Shown: one piece after another, positions 1-9,071 of the stretch
How the letters are laid out: each line of letters opens with the position of its first letter
Position numbering within the stretch: position 1 is the first letter of the stretch
Assembly: GCA_963751795.1 (NCBI GenBank)
Contig: CAVVVI010000004.1
Location: 558,001-622,000 of the forward strand
DNA length: 64,000 nt
Direction of reading: 5' to 3'
Origin: BOG-908 sp963751795
Lineage (GTDB): Bacteria > Pseudomonadota > Alphaproteobacteria > Acetobacterales > Acetobacteraceae
The notes under the pieces: model-generated
Told to the model about the DNA's origin: nothing
Databases searched by the model: none
The model's input: only the letters and a program-made list of their open reading frames with translations
Translations under genes and position numbers: made by a program

Positions 1-991
1 TGGCCAGGTCGCGCATGAGAGATTCGGCGGGGTGGCCGGCCATGAAGGCGGAGAGGCCCAGGCTGCGCTGGGTGAGGCGGATCACGTCCAGCGCGGCGCT
101 TTCCACCGCGATGCGCGCCAGGTTCACGTAAGCCGCGACGCAGCCCGGGTCGGCGCTGTCGCCCTCGGCCAGGCCGGCGGCCTTGGCCATCCATAGAGCG
201 GCGCCTTCCTGTGCGATCAGGGCGGCGCCGGCGCGGGCGCGCTGGTGCGGGTCGGCGGCGCGGCCGCGGGCGGCGAGTTCGGCCTGGGTGATGGATACCA
301 GGGCATCGATGCCGCCCAGTGTCACCGCCGAGGTGCGCCAGGCGCCGGCCGAGAAGGCGGGCTGGCGCAGGTAGTCGCCGGGCTGGCCGATCACTTCGGC
401 GGGCAGGCCGCTGAGGTCCACGCTGCCGGTGGTTGCCGCGCGCATGCCTTGCAGGCGGATGCGCGACGGGGTGGCGCGGCTGTCGGTATCGAGGGTGACG
501 GCGAGCAGCACGGGCTCGCCTGCCTCGGGCAGTGCGGTGACGATGGCGTGGCGCAGGTGGCCGACGCCGGAGCACACGCTCTTGCCGCCGGTCAGCTTGC
601 CATTGGCCAGGCGCAACGGCTCGGCGCCATCGGTAACCCAGAGGCCGTAGAGGTGGCCGGCGGCGGCGTGGCCGGCCATTTCCGCGCGTTGCGCCGGCGA
701 GCCGTAGAGGGCGGTCAGTTTGATGGCGTTGACGTGACCCTCGTAGAGCCGGCCGGTGGCCAGGCTGCCGCGGCCGATCAGGCGCAGCGTGGACAGCAAA
801 GCTGGCGCGCCTGCCGGCGTGGTGCCCAGGCCGAGGCCGCCCTGGGCGGGGGGGAGCGGGGCCGTGAAGGCGCCGATGGCGGCCAGGTCGGCGAGGTTCT
901 CGGCGGGAAAGGCGGCTTCGGCATCCAGTGCGGCCGCGCGTGCCTGGAAGGCGGGGATCAGATCGGAGAGGCGGCCGAGGAAGGGGGTCAT
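1..991 (-). CDS. Acyl-CoA dehydrogenase-like protein, 3' part beyond left edge
   Basis: This open frame begins with ATG at 991 on the minus strand and runs without a stop for 330 codons to the window edge, so the C-terminus is missing. The protein starts MTPFLGRLSDLIPAFQARAA and reads like a flavin acyl-CoA dehydrogenase: an all-helical N-terminal part with FPAENLADLAAIGAF, a middle part with LWVTDGAEPLRL and GGKSVCSGVGHLRHAIV resembling the beta domain, then a helical part with LDVIRLTQRSLGL. The substrate cannot be told. It is transcribed divergently from htpG with about 84 bp between the starts. I recognised the family from its overall pattern rather than from a catalytic glutamate, so the call is moderate. 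Confidence 0.65.
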   Translation of the reverse strand, partial: MTPFLGRLSDLIPAFQARAAALDAEAAFPAENLADLAAIGAFTAPLPPAQGGLGLGTTPAGAPALLSTLRLIGRGSLATGRLYEGHVNAIKLTALYGSPAQRAEMAGHAAAGHLYGLWVTDGAEPLRLANGKLTGGKSVCSGVGHLRHAIVTALPEAGEPVLLAVTLDTDSRATPSRIRLQGMRAATTGSVDLSGLPAEVIGQPGDYLRQPAFSAGAWRTSAVTLGGIDALVSITQAELAARGRAADPHQRARAGAALIAQEGAALWMAKAAGLAEGDSADPGCVAAYVNLARIAVESAALDVIRLTQRSLGLSAFMAGHPAESLMRDLA

Positions 992-1075
992 GGGCCGGCG
1001 AACGTGGCGGGAGGCTGCCGGGTTCTTGCCTCGGGCGTCGCCTCTGCCTAACTCGCGCGGCCAGGAGGACCATCC

Positions 1076-2908
1076 ATGACTGTCGAGACTGCAACGGAAC
1101 GCCATGAATTCGGCGCCGAGGTCGGGCGCCTGCTCGATCTCGTCGTCCACTCGCTCTATTCGGAGCGCGAGATCTTCCTGCGCGAACTGGTGGCCAATGC
1201 GGCCGATGCGACCGATCGCCGGCGCTTCGAGTCGCTGAGCGACGCGGCGCTGGGGCTGCCGGAGGGGGCCGGCGTGCGCGTGGTGCCAGACAAGGACGCG
1301 CGCACGCTGACCATCGAGGACCAGGGCATCGGCATGAGCCGCGACGAGCTGGTGGCCAATCTGGGTACGATTGCGCGCAGCGGCACGCGGGCGTTCGCCG
1401 CCGGGCTGGAGGGCGCGCAGGCCGAGGACAGGCCGAGCCTGATCGGGCAGTTCGGCGTGGGGTTCTATGCCGCCTTCATGGTGGCCGACCGGGTGGAGGT
1501 GACCTCCCGCAAGGCAGGCGCCGAGGAGGCGTGGCTGTGGGCCAGCGACGGGCGGGGCGAGTACACGCTGGCGCCGGCCGAACGGGATGCCGCCGGCACC
1601 ACGATCGTGCTGCACATGAAGGCCGATGCCGAGGAGTATCTCGAGCCCTACCGGCTGGAGACGGCGATCCGCAAATGGGCCGATCACATCGCCCTGCCGA
1701 TCACCGTGGTGCGGGATGGCAAGGACGTGGCGGCCAACGAAGGCACGGCGCTGTGGCGCAAGCCGAAATCCGAGGTGACCGAGGAGCAGACGCAGGAGCT
1801 GTACCGGCATCTTGGGCATTACTTCGATACGCCGTGGGCGACGCTGCAGTGGCGTGCGGAAGGCAATCTGGAATTCTATGCCCTGCTGTTCGTGCCCGGC
1901 GCCAAGCCGTTCGATCCGGTGGAAGGCGACCGCGCCAGCCATGTGCGGCTGCACGTGCGGCGGATGTTCATCACCGACGACGCCAAGCTGCTGCCGGAAT
2001 GGCTGCGCTTCGTGCAGGGCGTGGTGGACACCGAGGACCTGCCGCTGAACGTGAGCCGCGAGATGCTGCAGGCGACGCCGGTGCTGGCGCGTATCCGCAA
2101 GGCGGTGACCAACCGCGTGCTGAGCGAGTTGAAGACGCGCGCCAAGGATGCCGAGGGTTACGCGGCGTTCTGGGAGAATTTCGGCCCGACCATGAAGGAG
2201 GGGCTGTGGGACGACACCGAGCACCGCGCCACGCTGGCCGAGCTGATGCGGTTCCGCAGCTCCACGCAGGAAGGCTGGACCAGCCTGGCCGGCTATGTGG
2301 AGCGCATGAAGCCGGAGCAGGCGGCGATCTACATCCTGATCGGCGAGGATGCGGCGGCGCTGGCCGGCTCGGCGCAGCTGGAGGGATTCCGGGCGCGGGG
2401 CATCGAGGTGCTGCTGCTGGGTGACGCAGTGGATGCGTTCTGGCCGGAGCGGATGACCGAGTTCGAGGGCAAGCCGATCCGCAGCGTGACGCAGGGCGCG
2501 GCCGATCTGGCGGCGTTCGCGCCGGAGGGAGCGGTGGGCGAGGCGGCCGATACGGGCAAGCTGGCCGAGGCGCTGCGGGCGGCGCTGGGCGACCGGGTGG
2601 ACGAGGTGCGGGCCACCGACCGGCTGGTGGACAGCGCGGTGGTGCTGACAGCCAAGGCGAGCGGCCCCGACCTGCAGATGCAGCGGCTGATGCGGCGGAC
2701 CGGGCGCGCCGGAAGGCCGAGCGCGCCGGTGCTGGAGCTGAACCCGCGCCATCCGCTGATCGCGAGCCTGGCGGCGCGGGCGGAGGCCGGCGAGGATCTG
2801 CACGACGTGGCCGAGACGCTGCTGGACGTGGCGCGGGTGCAGGATGGCGAGCCGCCGGGCGATCCGGCGGCGTTCGCGCGGCGTGTGGTGGCGGCCCTGG
2901 TGCGCTAG
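1076..2908 (+). CDS. htpG: Chaperone HtpG (bacterial Hsp90)
   Basis: ATP-dependent cytosolic chaperone, homodimeric Hsp90 family, 610 residues, close to the usual bacterial length. The N-terminal GHKL ATPase motifs are clear: RELVANAADA at about residues 36-45, DQGIGM at 82-87 and GQFGVGFY at 124-131. The middle domain contains PLNVSREMLQ, a well-conserved HtpG segment. A good ribosome site (AGGAGG) lies about 7 bases before the ATG. The gene stands alone, divergent from the acyl-CoA dehydrogenase-like gene, and its 3' end faces a TetR-type gene on the other strand. Confidence 0.97.
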   Translation: MTVETATERHEFGAEVGRLLDLVVHSLYSEREIFLRELVANAADATDRRRFESLSDAALGLPEGAGVRVVPDKDARTLTIEDQGIGMSRDELVANLGTIARSGTRAFAAGLEGAQAEDRPSLIGQFGVGFYAAFMVADRVEVTSRKAGAEEAWLWASDGRGEYTLAPAERDAAGTTIVLHMKADAEEYLEPYRLETAIRKWADHIALPITVVRDGKDVAANEGTALWRKPKSEVTEEQTQELYRHLGHYFDTPWATLQWRAEGNLEFYALLFVPGAKPFDPVEGDRASHVRLHVRRMFITDDAKLLPEWLRFVQGVVDTEDLPLNVSREMLQATPVLARIRKAVTNRVLSELKTRAKDAEGYAAFWENFGPTMKEGLWDDTEHRATLAELMRFRSSTQEGWTSLAGYVERMKPEQAAIYILIGEDAAALAGSAQLEGFRARGIEVLLLGDAVDAFWPERMTEFEGKPIRSVTQGAADLAAFAPEGAVGEAADTGKLAEALRAALGDRVDEVRATDRLVDSAVVLTAKASGPDLQMQRLMRRTGRAGRPSAPVLELNPRHPLIASLAARAEAGEDLHDVAETLLDVARVQDGEPPGDPAAFARRVVAALVR

Positions 2909-2909
2909 G

Positions 2910-3530
2910 CGCGGCGGCTACGACGCCGGGTCGGGCGTGCCCGGGCACCGGAGTGCCCGGGCCGCAGCCGCCCGGCCCGCCTGCCAGATGCCGCAGGAGG
3001 TGGAGCGCCTGGTTGAGATCCACGGCCGGCTCGTCGAGCAGAGCCAGCGCGATATCGGCGCCCTGGCCGGCGAGCAGGGTGCCCAGGGTGAGGCGGAGCT
3101 GTTCGACCGGGACTGCGAGGTCGGGCGGCAGGGTATGGCGTTCGCGCACCAGCAGGCGGTGGGCATCCTTGAGGTCGTTGTATTCGGTGCGGCTGGCGGC
3201 GAGGTAGGCTTCCAGCCGGGCGTCGGTCTTGTCGTCCAGATGCGCGGCGGCGGCGGCCATGGCGGCCGAGACGGTTTGCAGATGGCGGACCAGGATTTCG
3301 GCCAGCAGCGTATGCATGTCCGGGAAGTAGCGGCGGATGGTGCAGGGTGCGAGGCGCATGGCGTGCGCGAGCGCGCCCAAGGTGAGCGCCATGCGGCCAT
3401 GCGTGGCCATCAGCGCGGTGCCGGCGGCCAGGATGCTGGATTTCTGCGCGAGCTCTCTGGTGGTGAGGTGGGGGCGGTGGGCGCCGGGCAGGCTGTCGGC
3501 TTGGTTGCGAAGGATGCGGGCGAGGAGCAT
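2910..3530 (-). CDS. TetR-family regulator, 3' end undefined
   Basis: The N-terminus looks like a TetR DNA-binding domain: an opening helix (QKSSILAAGTALMATHG), then TLGALAHAMRLAPCTIRRYF, which matches the helix-turn-helix and the aromatic end seen in TetR regulators, followed by a helical ligand domain up to about residue 187 (LLRHLAGG). The frame has no stop there. It stays open to position 1971, across most of htpG in antisense, which is implausible. Both other minus frames stop close by, at 2918 and 2905. A one-base shift near the hairpin at 2939-2962, or a sequence error, would explain this. The end coordinate given is therefore an estimate. The ligand and target are unknown. Confidence 0.55.
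2939..2962. terminator. Perfect 10-bp inverted repeat after htpG
   Basis: GCCCGGGCAC and GTGCCCGGGC flank a CGGA loop, 30 bp after the htpG stop. It would form a very stable hairpin in RNA from either strand but has no T-run, so it is only a possible terminator. It lies inside the open frame of the convergent TetR-type gene. Confidence 0.5.
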
Positions 3531-3766
3531 TGGGCGGAAGATAGGAAAGCATGCCTGTTCTAGGCAAGGTGTTTAGGCTGTACGGGACGGAGTTTGGCAA
3601 GCCGTTGGCGCGGCTGCCGAAGGTGGAGCGATTGCCGTTGCATGCAAATGGCCGTGCAACGGCGGCTTGATGCCGAGGCGGCGCGGCGAGCCCGCACGAT
3701 AGAGCCGACAGAGGAAAGCCGCTGCACCCGGCTACGTGGGCGTCCTTGCCAGCCGGGCCGCGGGCC
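3531..3766. other. Intergenic region with one stem-loop
   Basis: No coding frame is convincing here. At 3634-3663 there is a 9-bp inverted repeat, GCCGTTGCA and TGCAACGGC, around a 12-base loop, without a T-run. The region lies between the start of the TetR-type gene and the end of the beta-helix gene. Confidence 0.45.
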
Positions 3767-5566
3767 TTAGTGGCTCACCTGATAGGCGCCGAGATCCACC
3801 GTGCCGTTCGTGACGCGGGGGTTGCCGGCGAAATCCGCAGCGCCGAGCGTGGCACCCAGATTGGTGCCGGCGCCGCGTGCGGGCGATTGGGCGGAGGGGA
3901 TCAGCACCGGCGGCGTGGCGAGACTGGCGAAGAGCGGGTCGGTGAAGCCTGGGCCGTGCGAGTCCTGGCCCGAAGCCGCGCGGTAGGCGGCCAAGCCGGT
4001 ATGGGCCGTGCCGTTCCACTGCCACACGCTGCCGCTGCCGTGCGGCGAGAACCACAGATTGTAGTCCGACGTGACCGGGACGGCCGTGTTCCTGGTGTAA
4101 TTGTGCAGCATCAGCGCCTGGGCGCCGGCATAGACGATGTTGTTCTCGAACAGATTGTTCGTGGGGTGCCACTGCACCTGGAATTCGCCGCTGCCGGTGT
4201 TCTTGGTGTCGTTGTTCCACAGCGTGTTGTTGACGATGGCGATGTGGTCCGATCCGCCCCGTGCCGAGCCGTAGCCGCCGATCGAGATGCCGTTGCTGTT
4301 GTTGGCGTAGACGACGTTGTTGCGCACGGTGACGTAGCTGGTGGTGCGGTTGGCGTGTTCGCTGGCCAGCTCGATTCCCAGATCGACGTTGTGCACCAGG
4401 TTCTGCTCGACGACGATCTGCGTGCCGCCATCGACGTAGATGCCGTCCGATGCGTATTGCTTGCCGTAATCCGGATTGCCGTACGAGGTGATGTTGCGGA
4501 CGGTGTTGCCGCGGATCTCGCCATGGCGCGCCTGGTCGTAGGCGGGGTTCGGCGACATGCCCTCGAAGCCGATCGCGTCGATGCCGATGTTGTTGTTGTC
4601 GTGGACCACGTTGCTGGCGACCACGAAGCCGTCGACGTTGCCGTCCAGCGACATGCTCTCGCTGCAGCCGGTGACGAGGTGATCCAGCTCGTTGCCGCTG
4701 ACGACGATGTTGCTCAGCGCCGCGGGCGCCGTGTTGCCGTAGATCGCCATGCCGAGCGCGTTCGAGTTGCAGCGGGCCGGGGTTGTGGCGGCAGTGGTGC
4801 GGATTGCGGTGACGTGGTTGTTGACGAGCTGGATGGTGTCGCCGGCGCCCAAGACGTAGAGGCCGACCGGCACGTTGTTAGCGCTCGACGTGCTGTAGTT
4901 CTGCAGCGTGAAGCCCTGGATGACGATGTTGGCCGTGTTCTGCAGCGTGATGAGCCCCCATTGCCCTTGCGGGATGGCCAGGCCGGTGCCGTCGATCACC
5001 GCCGCCTCGCCCGGGTAGGCGCTGATCGTCAGCAGCCCGTGCGTGCTGTCGCCGCCGTGCTTGGGTGCCAGCAGCGCGTTGTAGGTGCCGGCGTGCACCA
5101 GCACCGTGTCGCCGGCCTGCGCGATGTCGGCGGCGTGCTGGATGGTGGCGAAGGGGGCCTGCGGCGTGCCGGGATTGGCGTCGCTGCCGCTTTTGGCCAC
5201 GATGTAGGTGGTGCCGGTTGCCGGATAGGCCAGCAGCGTGATGGTGGCGGTCGCACTCAGCGTGGGGTCGGCGACCGAGACGGCGGTGACGGTGACGGCA
5301 GCGGGGCTGGGCAGGTTGGCCGGGGCGGTGAACGCGCCTTGCGGCGTGATGGTGCCGGCAGCGGCCGAGCCGCCGTTGATGTTGTTCACCTGCCAGGTGA
5401 CCGCGCCGGAGGGCTCGCCCGTGACCACGGCGGAAAAGGCCGCCTGCGCGCCCGGCAGCATCTGGACGTAGCGCGCCGACAGGGTGATGGACGGGGCGGC
5501 CAAAGCGGCGGCCGGCACGCTGGCCAGGGCACAACAGAGGAGCGCGGGCCGGGTGATCGACGCCAT
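3767..5566 (-). CDS. Secreted right-handed parallel beta-helix protein
   Basis: Predicted 599-residue exported protein. I chose the ATG at 5566 because it gives a typical signal peptide (MASITRPALLCCALASVPAA, cleavage near ALA-AP); the frame stays open much further upstream, but that stretch is antisense to the M20 peptidase. Residues about 25-115 resemble an immunoglobulin-like bacterial domain rich in VTV and TATIT strands. From about residue 120 (GSDANPGTPQAPFATIQ, typical of this family) it becomes a beta-helix with short repeats such as IVVSGNEL, FVVASNVV, EIRGNTV, IVVEQNLV and VTVRNNVV. Such proteins are often polysaccharide-active, but no catalytic residues can be assigned here. Confidence 0.8.
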   Translation of the reverse strand: MASITRPALLCCALASVPAAALAAPSITLSARYVQMLPGAQAAFSAVVTGEPSGAVTWQVNNINGGSAAAGTITPQGAFTAPANLPSPAAVTVTAVSVADPTLSATATITLLAYPATGTTYIVAKSGSDANPGTPQAPFATIQHAADIAQAGDTVLVHAGTYNALLAPKHGGDSTHGLLTISAYPGEAAVIDGTGLAIPQGQWGLITLQNTANIVIQGFTLQNYSTSSANNVPVGLYVLGAGDTIQLVNNHVTAIRTTAATTPARCNSNALGMAIYGNTAPAALSNIVVSGNELDHLVTGCSESMSLDGNVDGFVVASNVVHDNNNIGIDAIGFEGMSPNPAYDQARHGEIRGNTVRNITSYGNPDYGKQYASDGIYVDGGTQIVVEQNLVHNVDLGIELASEHANRTTSYVTVRNNVVYANNSNGISIGGYGSARGGSDHIAIVNNTLWNNDTKNTGSGEFQVQWHPTNNLFENNIVYAGAQALMLHNYTRNTAVPVTSDYNLWFSPHGSGSVWQWNGTAHTGLAAYRAASGQDSHGPGFTDPLFASLATPPVLIPSAQSPARGAGTNLGATLGAADFAGNPRVTNGTVDLGAYQVSH

Positions 5567-5667
5567 GGTCTGTCCTTTTTGCTTCGCCTGCGGGCCCGCG
5601 TCACCGTGCCCCAGGCAGGGTCCTGCCGATCGTCGATAGCACGTGCCGCGTAACGAGTCTCGCCTTC

Positions 5668-7083
5668 CTACGTCGCCAGGGCGCCCAGCAGGCGGGCATG
5701 CGCGTTGGTGCCGTGATCGAGGCAGCGCACGTCGAACTTCTCGTTGGGGCTGTGCACCTGATCGTCGTTCAGGCCGAAGCCCATCAGCAGCGTATCGAGG
5801 CCGAGGATGCGGCGGAGGCTTTCGACGACCGGGATGGAGCCGCCGCTGCCGATCAGCACGGCGGGGCGCTGGTATTCCTCGGCCAGGATCTGGCGGGCCA
5901 GCGTGACGTAGGGGTTGGTGGCGGTGACCTCGAAGCCCGGGGCCATGCTGTGGGACTCGATTTCGACCTGCAGGCCGGGCGGAGTGTGGCGGGCGACGAA
6001 ATCCTTGAAGGCGGCCAGGATCTCGGCCGGGCGCTGGCCGGCGACGAGGCGGAAGCTGACTTTGGCGCCGGCCTGGCTGGCGATGACGGTTTTCGCTCCC
6101 TGGCCCTGGTAGCCGCCCCAGATGCCGTTGATGTCGGCCGTGGGGCGCGCCCACAGGCGGTCCAGCCCGCCGCGGCCCTGCTCGCCGGCGGGCGTGTGCA
6201 GGCCGATCTCGCCCAGGAACTCGGCTTCGTCAAAAGCGAGGTCGGCCCATTCGGCGGCCTGCCCGGCCGGGGTTTCGGCCACGTTGTCGTAGAAGCCGGC
6301 GAGCTGCACGCGGCCCTGTTCGTCGTGCAGCTTGCCAAGGATGCGGGTGAGCGCGTTGATCGGGTTGAGCGCGCTGCCGCCGTATAGGCCGGAATGCAGG
6401 TCCCGCGAGGGGCCTTGGACGCGCAGTTCGGCGTACACCATGCCGCGCAGGCGGGTGGTGATGGCCGGGGTGTCGATGTTCCACATGCCGGTATCGCTGA
6501 TGATGGCGATCTCGGCGGTGCCCAACTCGGGCGCGTGGGCGGCGAGGAAGGCTTCGAGGTTGACGCTGCCCACCTCCTCCTCGCCTTCGAGGATGACGGT
6601 GATGCGGGCGGGCGGCGCACCGGCCACCGTGTGCCAGGCGCGCAGCGCTTCGAGCCACATGGTCACCTGGCCCTTATCGTCCACGGCGCCGCGGGCGGTG
6701 ATGCGGGGGCCGTGCCGGCCGTCGGTGAGCGTGGGGGTGAAGGGCGGGCTGGTCCACAGATCGAGCGGCTCGGCCGGCTGCACGTCGTAATGGCCGTAAT
6801 AGAGCAGATGCGGCACCTGGCCGCCGGAGCCGGGATGGGTGGCGAGCAGGACGGGGTGGCCTGGCGTTTCCACCAGGCGGGTGGCGAAACCGATGGCGTC
6901 GAGCTCGGCGCGCGCCCAGTTGGCGGCGCGGCGGCAATCCTCGGCATGGGCGGGTTGGGCGCTGACGCTGGGGATGGCCAGGAAATCCATCAGCCTGGCA
7001 TGCGCCTGGGCGCGTGTGGCGCGGATGTGGTCCAGCACGATCTGCGTGGTGGTGGCGGGCGAGCTGTGGGGTGCATCGTTCAT
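5668..7083 (-). CDS. M20-family metallopeptidase (dipeptidase-like)
   Basis: A 471-residue zinc-dependent peptidase of the M20 family, cytosolic dipeptidase subgroup. The metal and catalytic motifs are visible: YYGHYDVQP (metal His and Asp) near residue 96, RGAVDDKGQ (bridging Asp) near 128, and LEGEEEVGS (catalytic and metal Glu pair) near 163. RDLHSGLYGG near 227 marks the dimerisation lid. I chose the ATG at 7083 because the protein begins with the family-typical helix and upstream codons are unlike any M20 member. It points away from the MaoC-like gene, 105 bp apart. The substrate is probably a di- or short peptide. Confidence 0.92.
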   Translation of the reverse strand: MNDAPHSSPATTTQIVLDHIRATRAQAHARLMDFLAIPSVSAQPAHAEDCRRAANWARAELDAIGFATRLVETPGHPVLLATHPGSGGQVPHLLYYGHYDVQPAEPLDLWTSPPFTPTLTDGRHGPRITARGAVDDKGQVTMWLEALRAWHTVAGAPPARITVILEGEEEVGSVNLEAFLAAHAPELGTAEIAIISDTGMWNIDTPAITTRLRGMVYAELRVQGPSRDLHSGLYGGSALNPINALTRILGKLHDEQGRVQLAGFYDNVAETPAGQAAEWADLAFDEAEFLGEIGLHTPAGEQGRGGLDRLWARPTADINGIWGGYQGQGAKTVIASQAGAKVSFRLVAGQRPAEILAAFKDFVARHTPPGLQVEIESHSMAPGFEVTATNPYVTLARQILAEEYQRPAVLIGSGGSIPVVESLRRILGLDTLLMGFGLNDDQVHSPNEKFDVRCLDHGTNAHARLLGALAT

Positions 7084-7188
7084 GCGGACGATGTTAGGCG
7101 GGCGGTGCGGCCGGCGGAAGCTTCCGGCGGTTCCCAATGCCGTGCGGCTCGCGCTAGGCAGGGGCTTGGCAGAGCATGGGGACGGGCG

Positions 7189-7641
7189 ATGAGCGACGTG
7201 GCCGGACGGATGGCGGGCAAAGTGGGGCAGGAGCTGGCAGTTTCCGACTGGCTGCTGGTGGACCAGGCGCGCATCGACGCGTTTGCCGCCTGCACCGGCG
7301 ACCACCAATGGATACATGTGGACCAGGCGCGCGCGGCGGCCGGGCCGTTCGGCGCCACCATCGCGCACGGCTTCCTGACGCTGTCGCTGTTGCCGGCGCT
7401 GACGAGCGGCACCTGGGCCGATGGGCTGGGGCTGGGGGCGACGCTGAATTACGGCAGCGACAAGGTGCGCTTTCTGGCGCCGGTGCGGGCCGGGCGGCGG
7501 GTGCGCAACCGGCTGCGCCTGTTGGGTGCCGAGGCGAAAGGGGCTGGGCGCACGCTGCTGCGTTTCGAGAACACCGTGGAAATCGAGGGCGAGGACAAGC
7601 CGGCGCTGGTGGCCGAGACGCTGGCGATGGCATTCGGCTAG
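7189..7641 (+). CDS. MaoC-like hot-dog fold dehydratase
   Basis: A 150-residue single hot-dog protein of the MaoC/(R)-specific enoyl-CoA hydratase type. The hydratase motif is present: DAFAACTGDHQWIHVDQARA carries the Asp and His of the catalytic pair, followed by GPFGATIAHGFLTLSLLP. The likely reaction is hydration of an enoyl-thioester, but the substrate is unknown. The ATG at 7189 is chosen because the MaoC domain starts directly after it; the open frame upstream is antisense to the M20 peptidase. Confidence 0.9.
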   Translation: MSDVAGRMAGKVGQELAVSDWLLVDQARIDAFAACTGDHQWIHVDQARAAAGPFGATIAHGFLTLSLLPALTSGTWADGLGLGATLNYGSDKVRFLAPVRAGRRVRNRLRLLGAEAKGAGRTLLRFENTVEIEGEDKPALVAETLAMAFG

Positions 7642-7798
7642 GAGCGCGCGCGGGGCCGGCCTCTGGGCCGCCTGCATCCGAACGGTGGCGGGCCCCGTTC
7701 CCTTAGGGACACTCAACCCACGCGGGAGAGGCCCGATGGTTGGCAAGGGCCGGCAGCCATGCATGTATCCATGACGACGCACAGACAGGATAGCGGGC

Positions 7799-8362
7799 AT
7801 GGCTTATGCGGAGGCGGCTTCGGGGCCGGTGCCGAGCGACCAGGAGCTGATCAGGCGCTGCGCCGCGCAGGACAGGGCGGCGTTCCGGTTGCTCTACGCA
7901 CGCTGGAGCGGGCGGTTGCATGGTGTGGCCGTGCGCATCACGCGTGACCCTGCCCTGGCGGCCGATGCCACGCACGATGCGTTCGTGCAGGTGTGGCAGC
8001 AGGCCGGCCGGTTCGATGCGGCGCTGGGCGAGGCGGGCAGCTGGCTGATGAGCCTGGCGCGCTACCGGGCGCTGGATCTGGTGCGCCGGCGCGGGCGCGA
8101 GGTGCTGGGGCATGAGCCGCTGGCCGAGGAGCCCGATCGCGGACCGGATCCGCTGAGCGCGCTGCTGACGAGCACGGATGGCGGCGCGTTGCATCGCTGC
8201 CTGCAGACATTGAGCGAGGATCGCCGGCGGCTGGTGCTGCTGGCCTTCGTCGAAGGATTTTCGCACAGCCAGCTGGCCGCGCGGATGGAGGTGCCGATCG
8301 GCACCGTGAAGTCCTGGATCAGGCGCAGCCTGATCGGGCTGAAGGAGTGTTTGTCGTCATGA
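7799..8362 (+). CDS. ECF-type RNA polymerase sigma factor
   Basis: A 187-residue group 4 sigma factor. Region 2 spans about residues 25-95 (FRLLYARWSGRLHGVAVRI, DATHDAFVQVWQQ, WLMSLARYRALDLVRRR); region 4 spans about 130-185 (LSEDRRRLVLLAFVEGFSHS, then MEVPIGTVKSWIRRSL as the helix-turn-helix). Its stop overlaps the ATG of the next gene (ATGA), so the two are translationally coupled. The partner has an RskA-type domain, making this a SigK-like sigma held by a membrane anti-sigma. Such pairs usually answer envelope or oxidative stress and control their own promoter; here the 157 bp upstream would contain it. Confidence 0.95.
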   Translation: MAYAEAASGPVPSDQELIRRCAAQDRAAFRLLYARWSGRLHGVAVRITRDPALAADATHDAFVQVWQQAGRFDAALGEAGSWLMSLARYRALDLVRRRGREVLGHEPLAEEPDRGPDPLSALLTSTDGGALHRCLQTLSEDRRRLVLLAFVEGFSHSQLAARMEVPIGTVKSWIRRSLIGLKECLSS

Positions 8363-9057
8363 GCGGCACGGTGACGGATGACGACGCGCCGGAGATGCTG
8401 GCGGCCGAATACGTGCTGGGCACGCTGGATTGGGCGGAGCGGCTGGCCTGCGAGGCGCGCCGGGCGGCCGAGCCGGAATTTGCCGCCGAGCTGCGCTTTT
8501 GGGAGACGCGGCTGTATCCGCTGACCGCGCTGGTGCCGCCGGTGACGCCGCCCGAGGCGGTGTGGACGCGGATCGAGAGCAGCGTGGCGGGCGGGGCTGC
8601 TGTATCGCCCGGTACGCCGGCCCGCGTGCCAGCGGCCAACGATAATCGCGTTGGCCGCTGGCGCGCGGCGGCGTTGGCCTCGATGGCGGTGGCGGCCGGG
8701 TTGGCGCTGTTCATCGCCGTGCGGCCGGCGCCGGCGCCGCTGTTTGCGGTACTGATGCCGGCGGGCAGCAAGGCTGGCGTGCTGCTGGCCGTGGCCGGGC
8801 ATCCGGGCGCGCTGCTGGTGCGCGCCAACGGCACGATCACGGTGGCCGGCGACCGTGATCTGGAATTGTGGGCGTTGCCGGCGGGTGCGAGCCGCCCGGC
8901 TTCGCTTGGCGTGCTGCCGGCCGGCGGCACCACGGTGACGACGCGGCTGGCTGCCGGCACGCAGCTGCTGGTGAGCGTGGAGCCCAAGGGCGGCTCGCCG
9001 ACCGGGCAGCCGACCGGGCAGGTGGTGTATGGCGGCGTGATGCAGCGGGCCGATTAG
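8359..9057 (+). CDS. RskA-like membrane anti-sigma factor
   Basis: A 232-residue protein. The N-terminal part (about 1-75: MLAAEYVLGTLDWAERLAC and FWETRLYPL) is the sigma-binding zinc-free anti-sigma domain; one membrane segment lies near residues 97-117 (AALASMAVAAGLALFIAV); the C-terminal 110 residues are the periplasmic RskA domain (FAVLMPAGSKAG and LELWALPAGASRPASLGVL). I prefer ATG 8359, which overlaps the sigma factor stop, over a GTG four codons upstream. By analogy with RskA it releases the sigma factor after regulated proteolysis; no protease partner lies alongside. Confidence 0.92.
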   Translation: MSGTVTDDDAPEMLAAEYVLGTLDWAERLACEARRAAEPEFAAELRFWETRLYPLTALVPPVTPPEAVWTRIESSVAGGAAVSPGTPARVPAANDNRVGRWRAAALASMAVAAGLALFIAVRPAPAPLFAVLMPAGSKAGVLLAVAGHPGALLVRANGTITVAGDRDLELWALPAGASRPASLGVLPAGGTTVTTRLAAGTQLLVSVEPKGGSPTGQPTGQVVYGGVMQRAD

Positions 9058-9071
9058 ACCCGGCTTGCCCG

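Noticed and set aside
245..1051. 268-codon plus-strand open frame at the left edge
   Set aside because: Antisense to the acyl-CoA dehydrogenase-like gene, which has convincing protein features.
3767..6154. Longer start for the beta-helix protein, giving 795 residues
   Set aside because: The extra part lies antisense to the M20 peptidase and the ATG at 5566 begins a perfect signal peptide.
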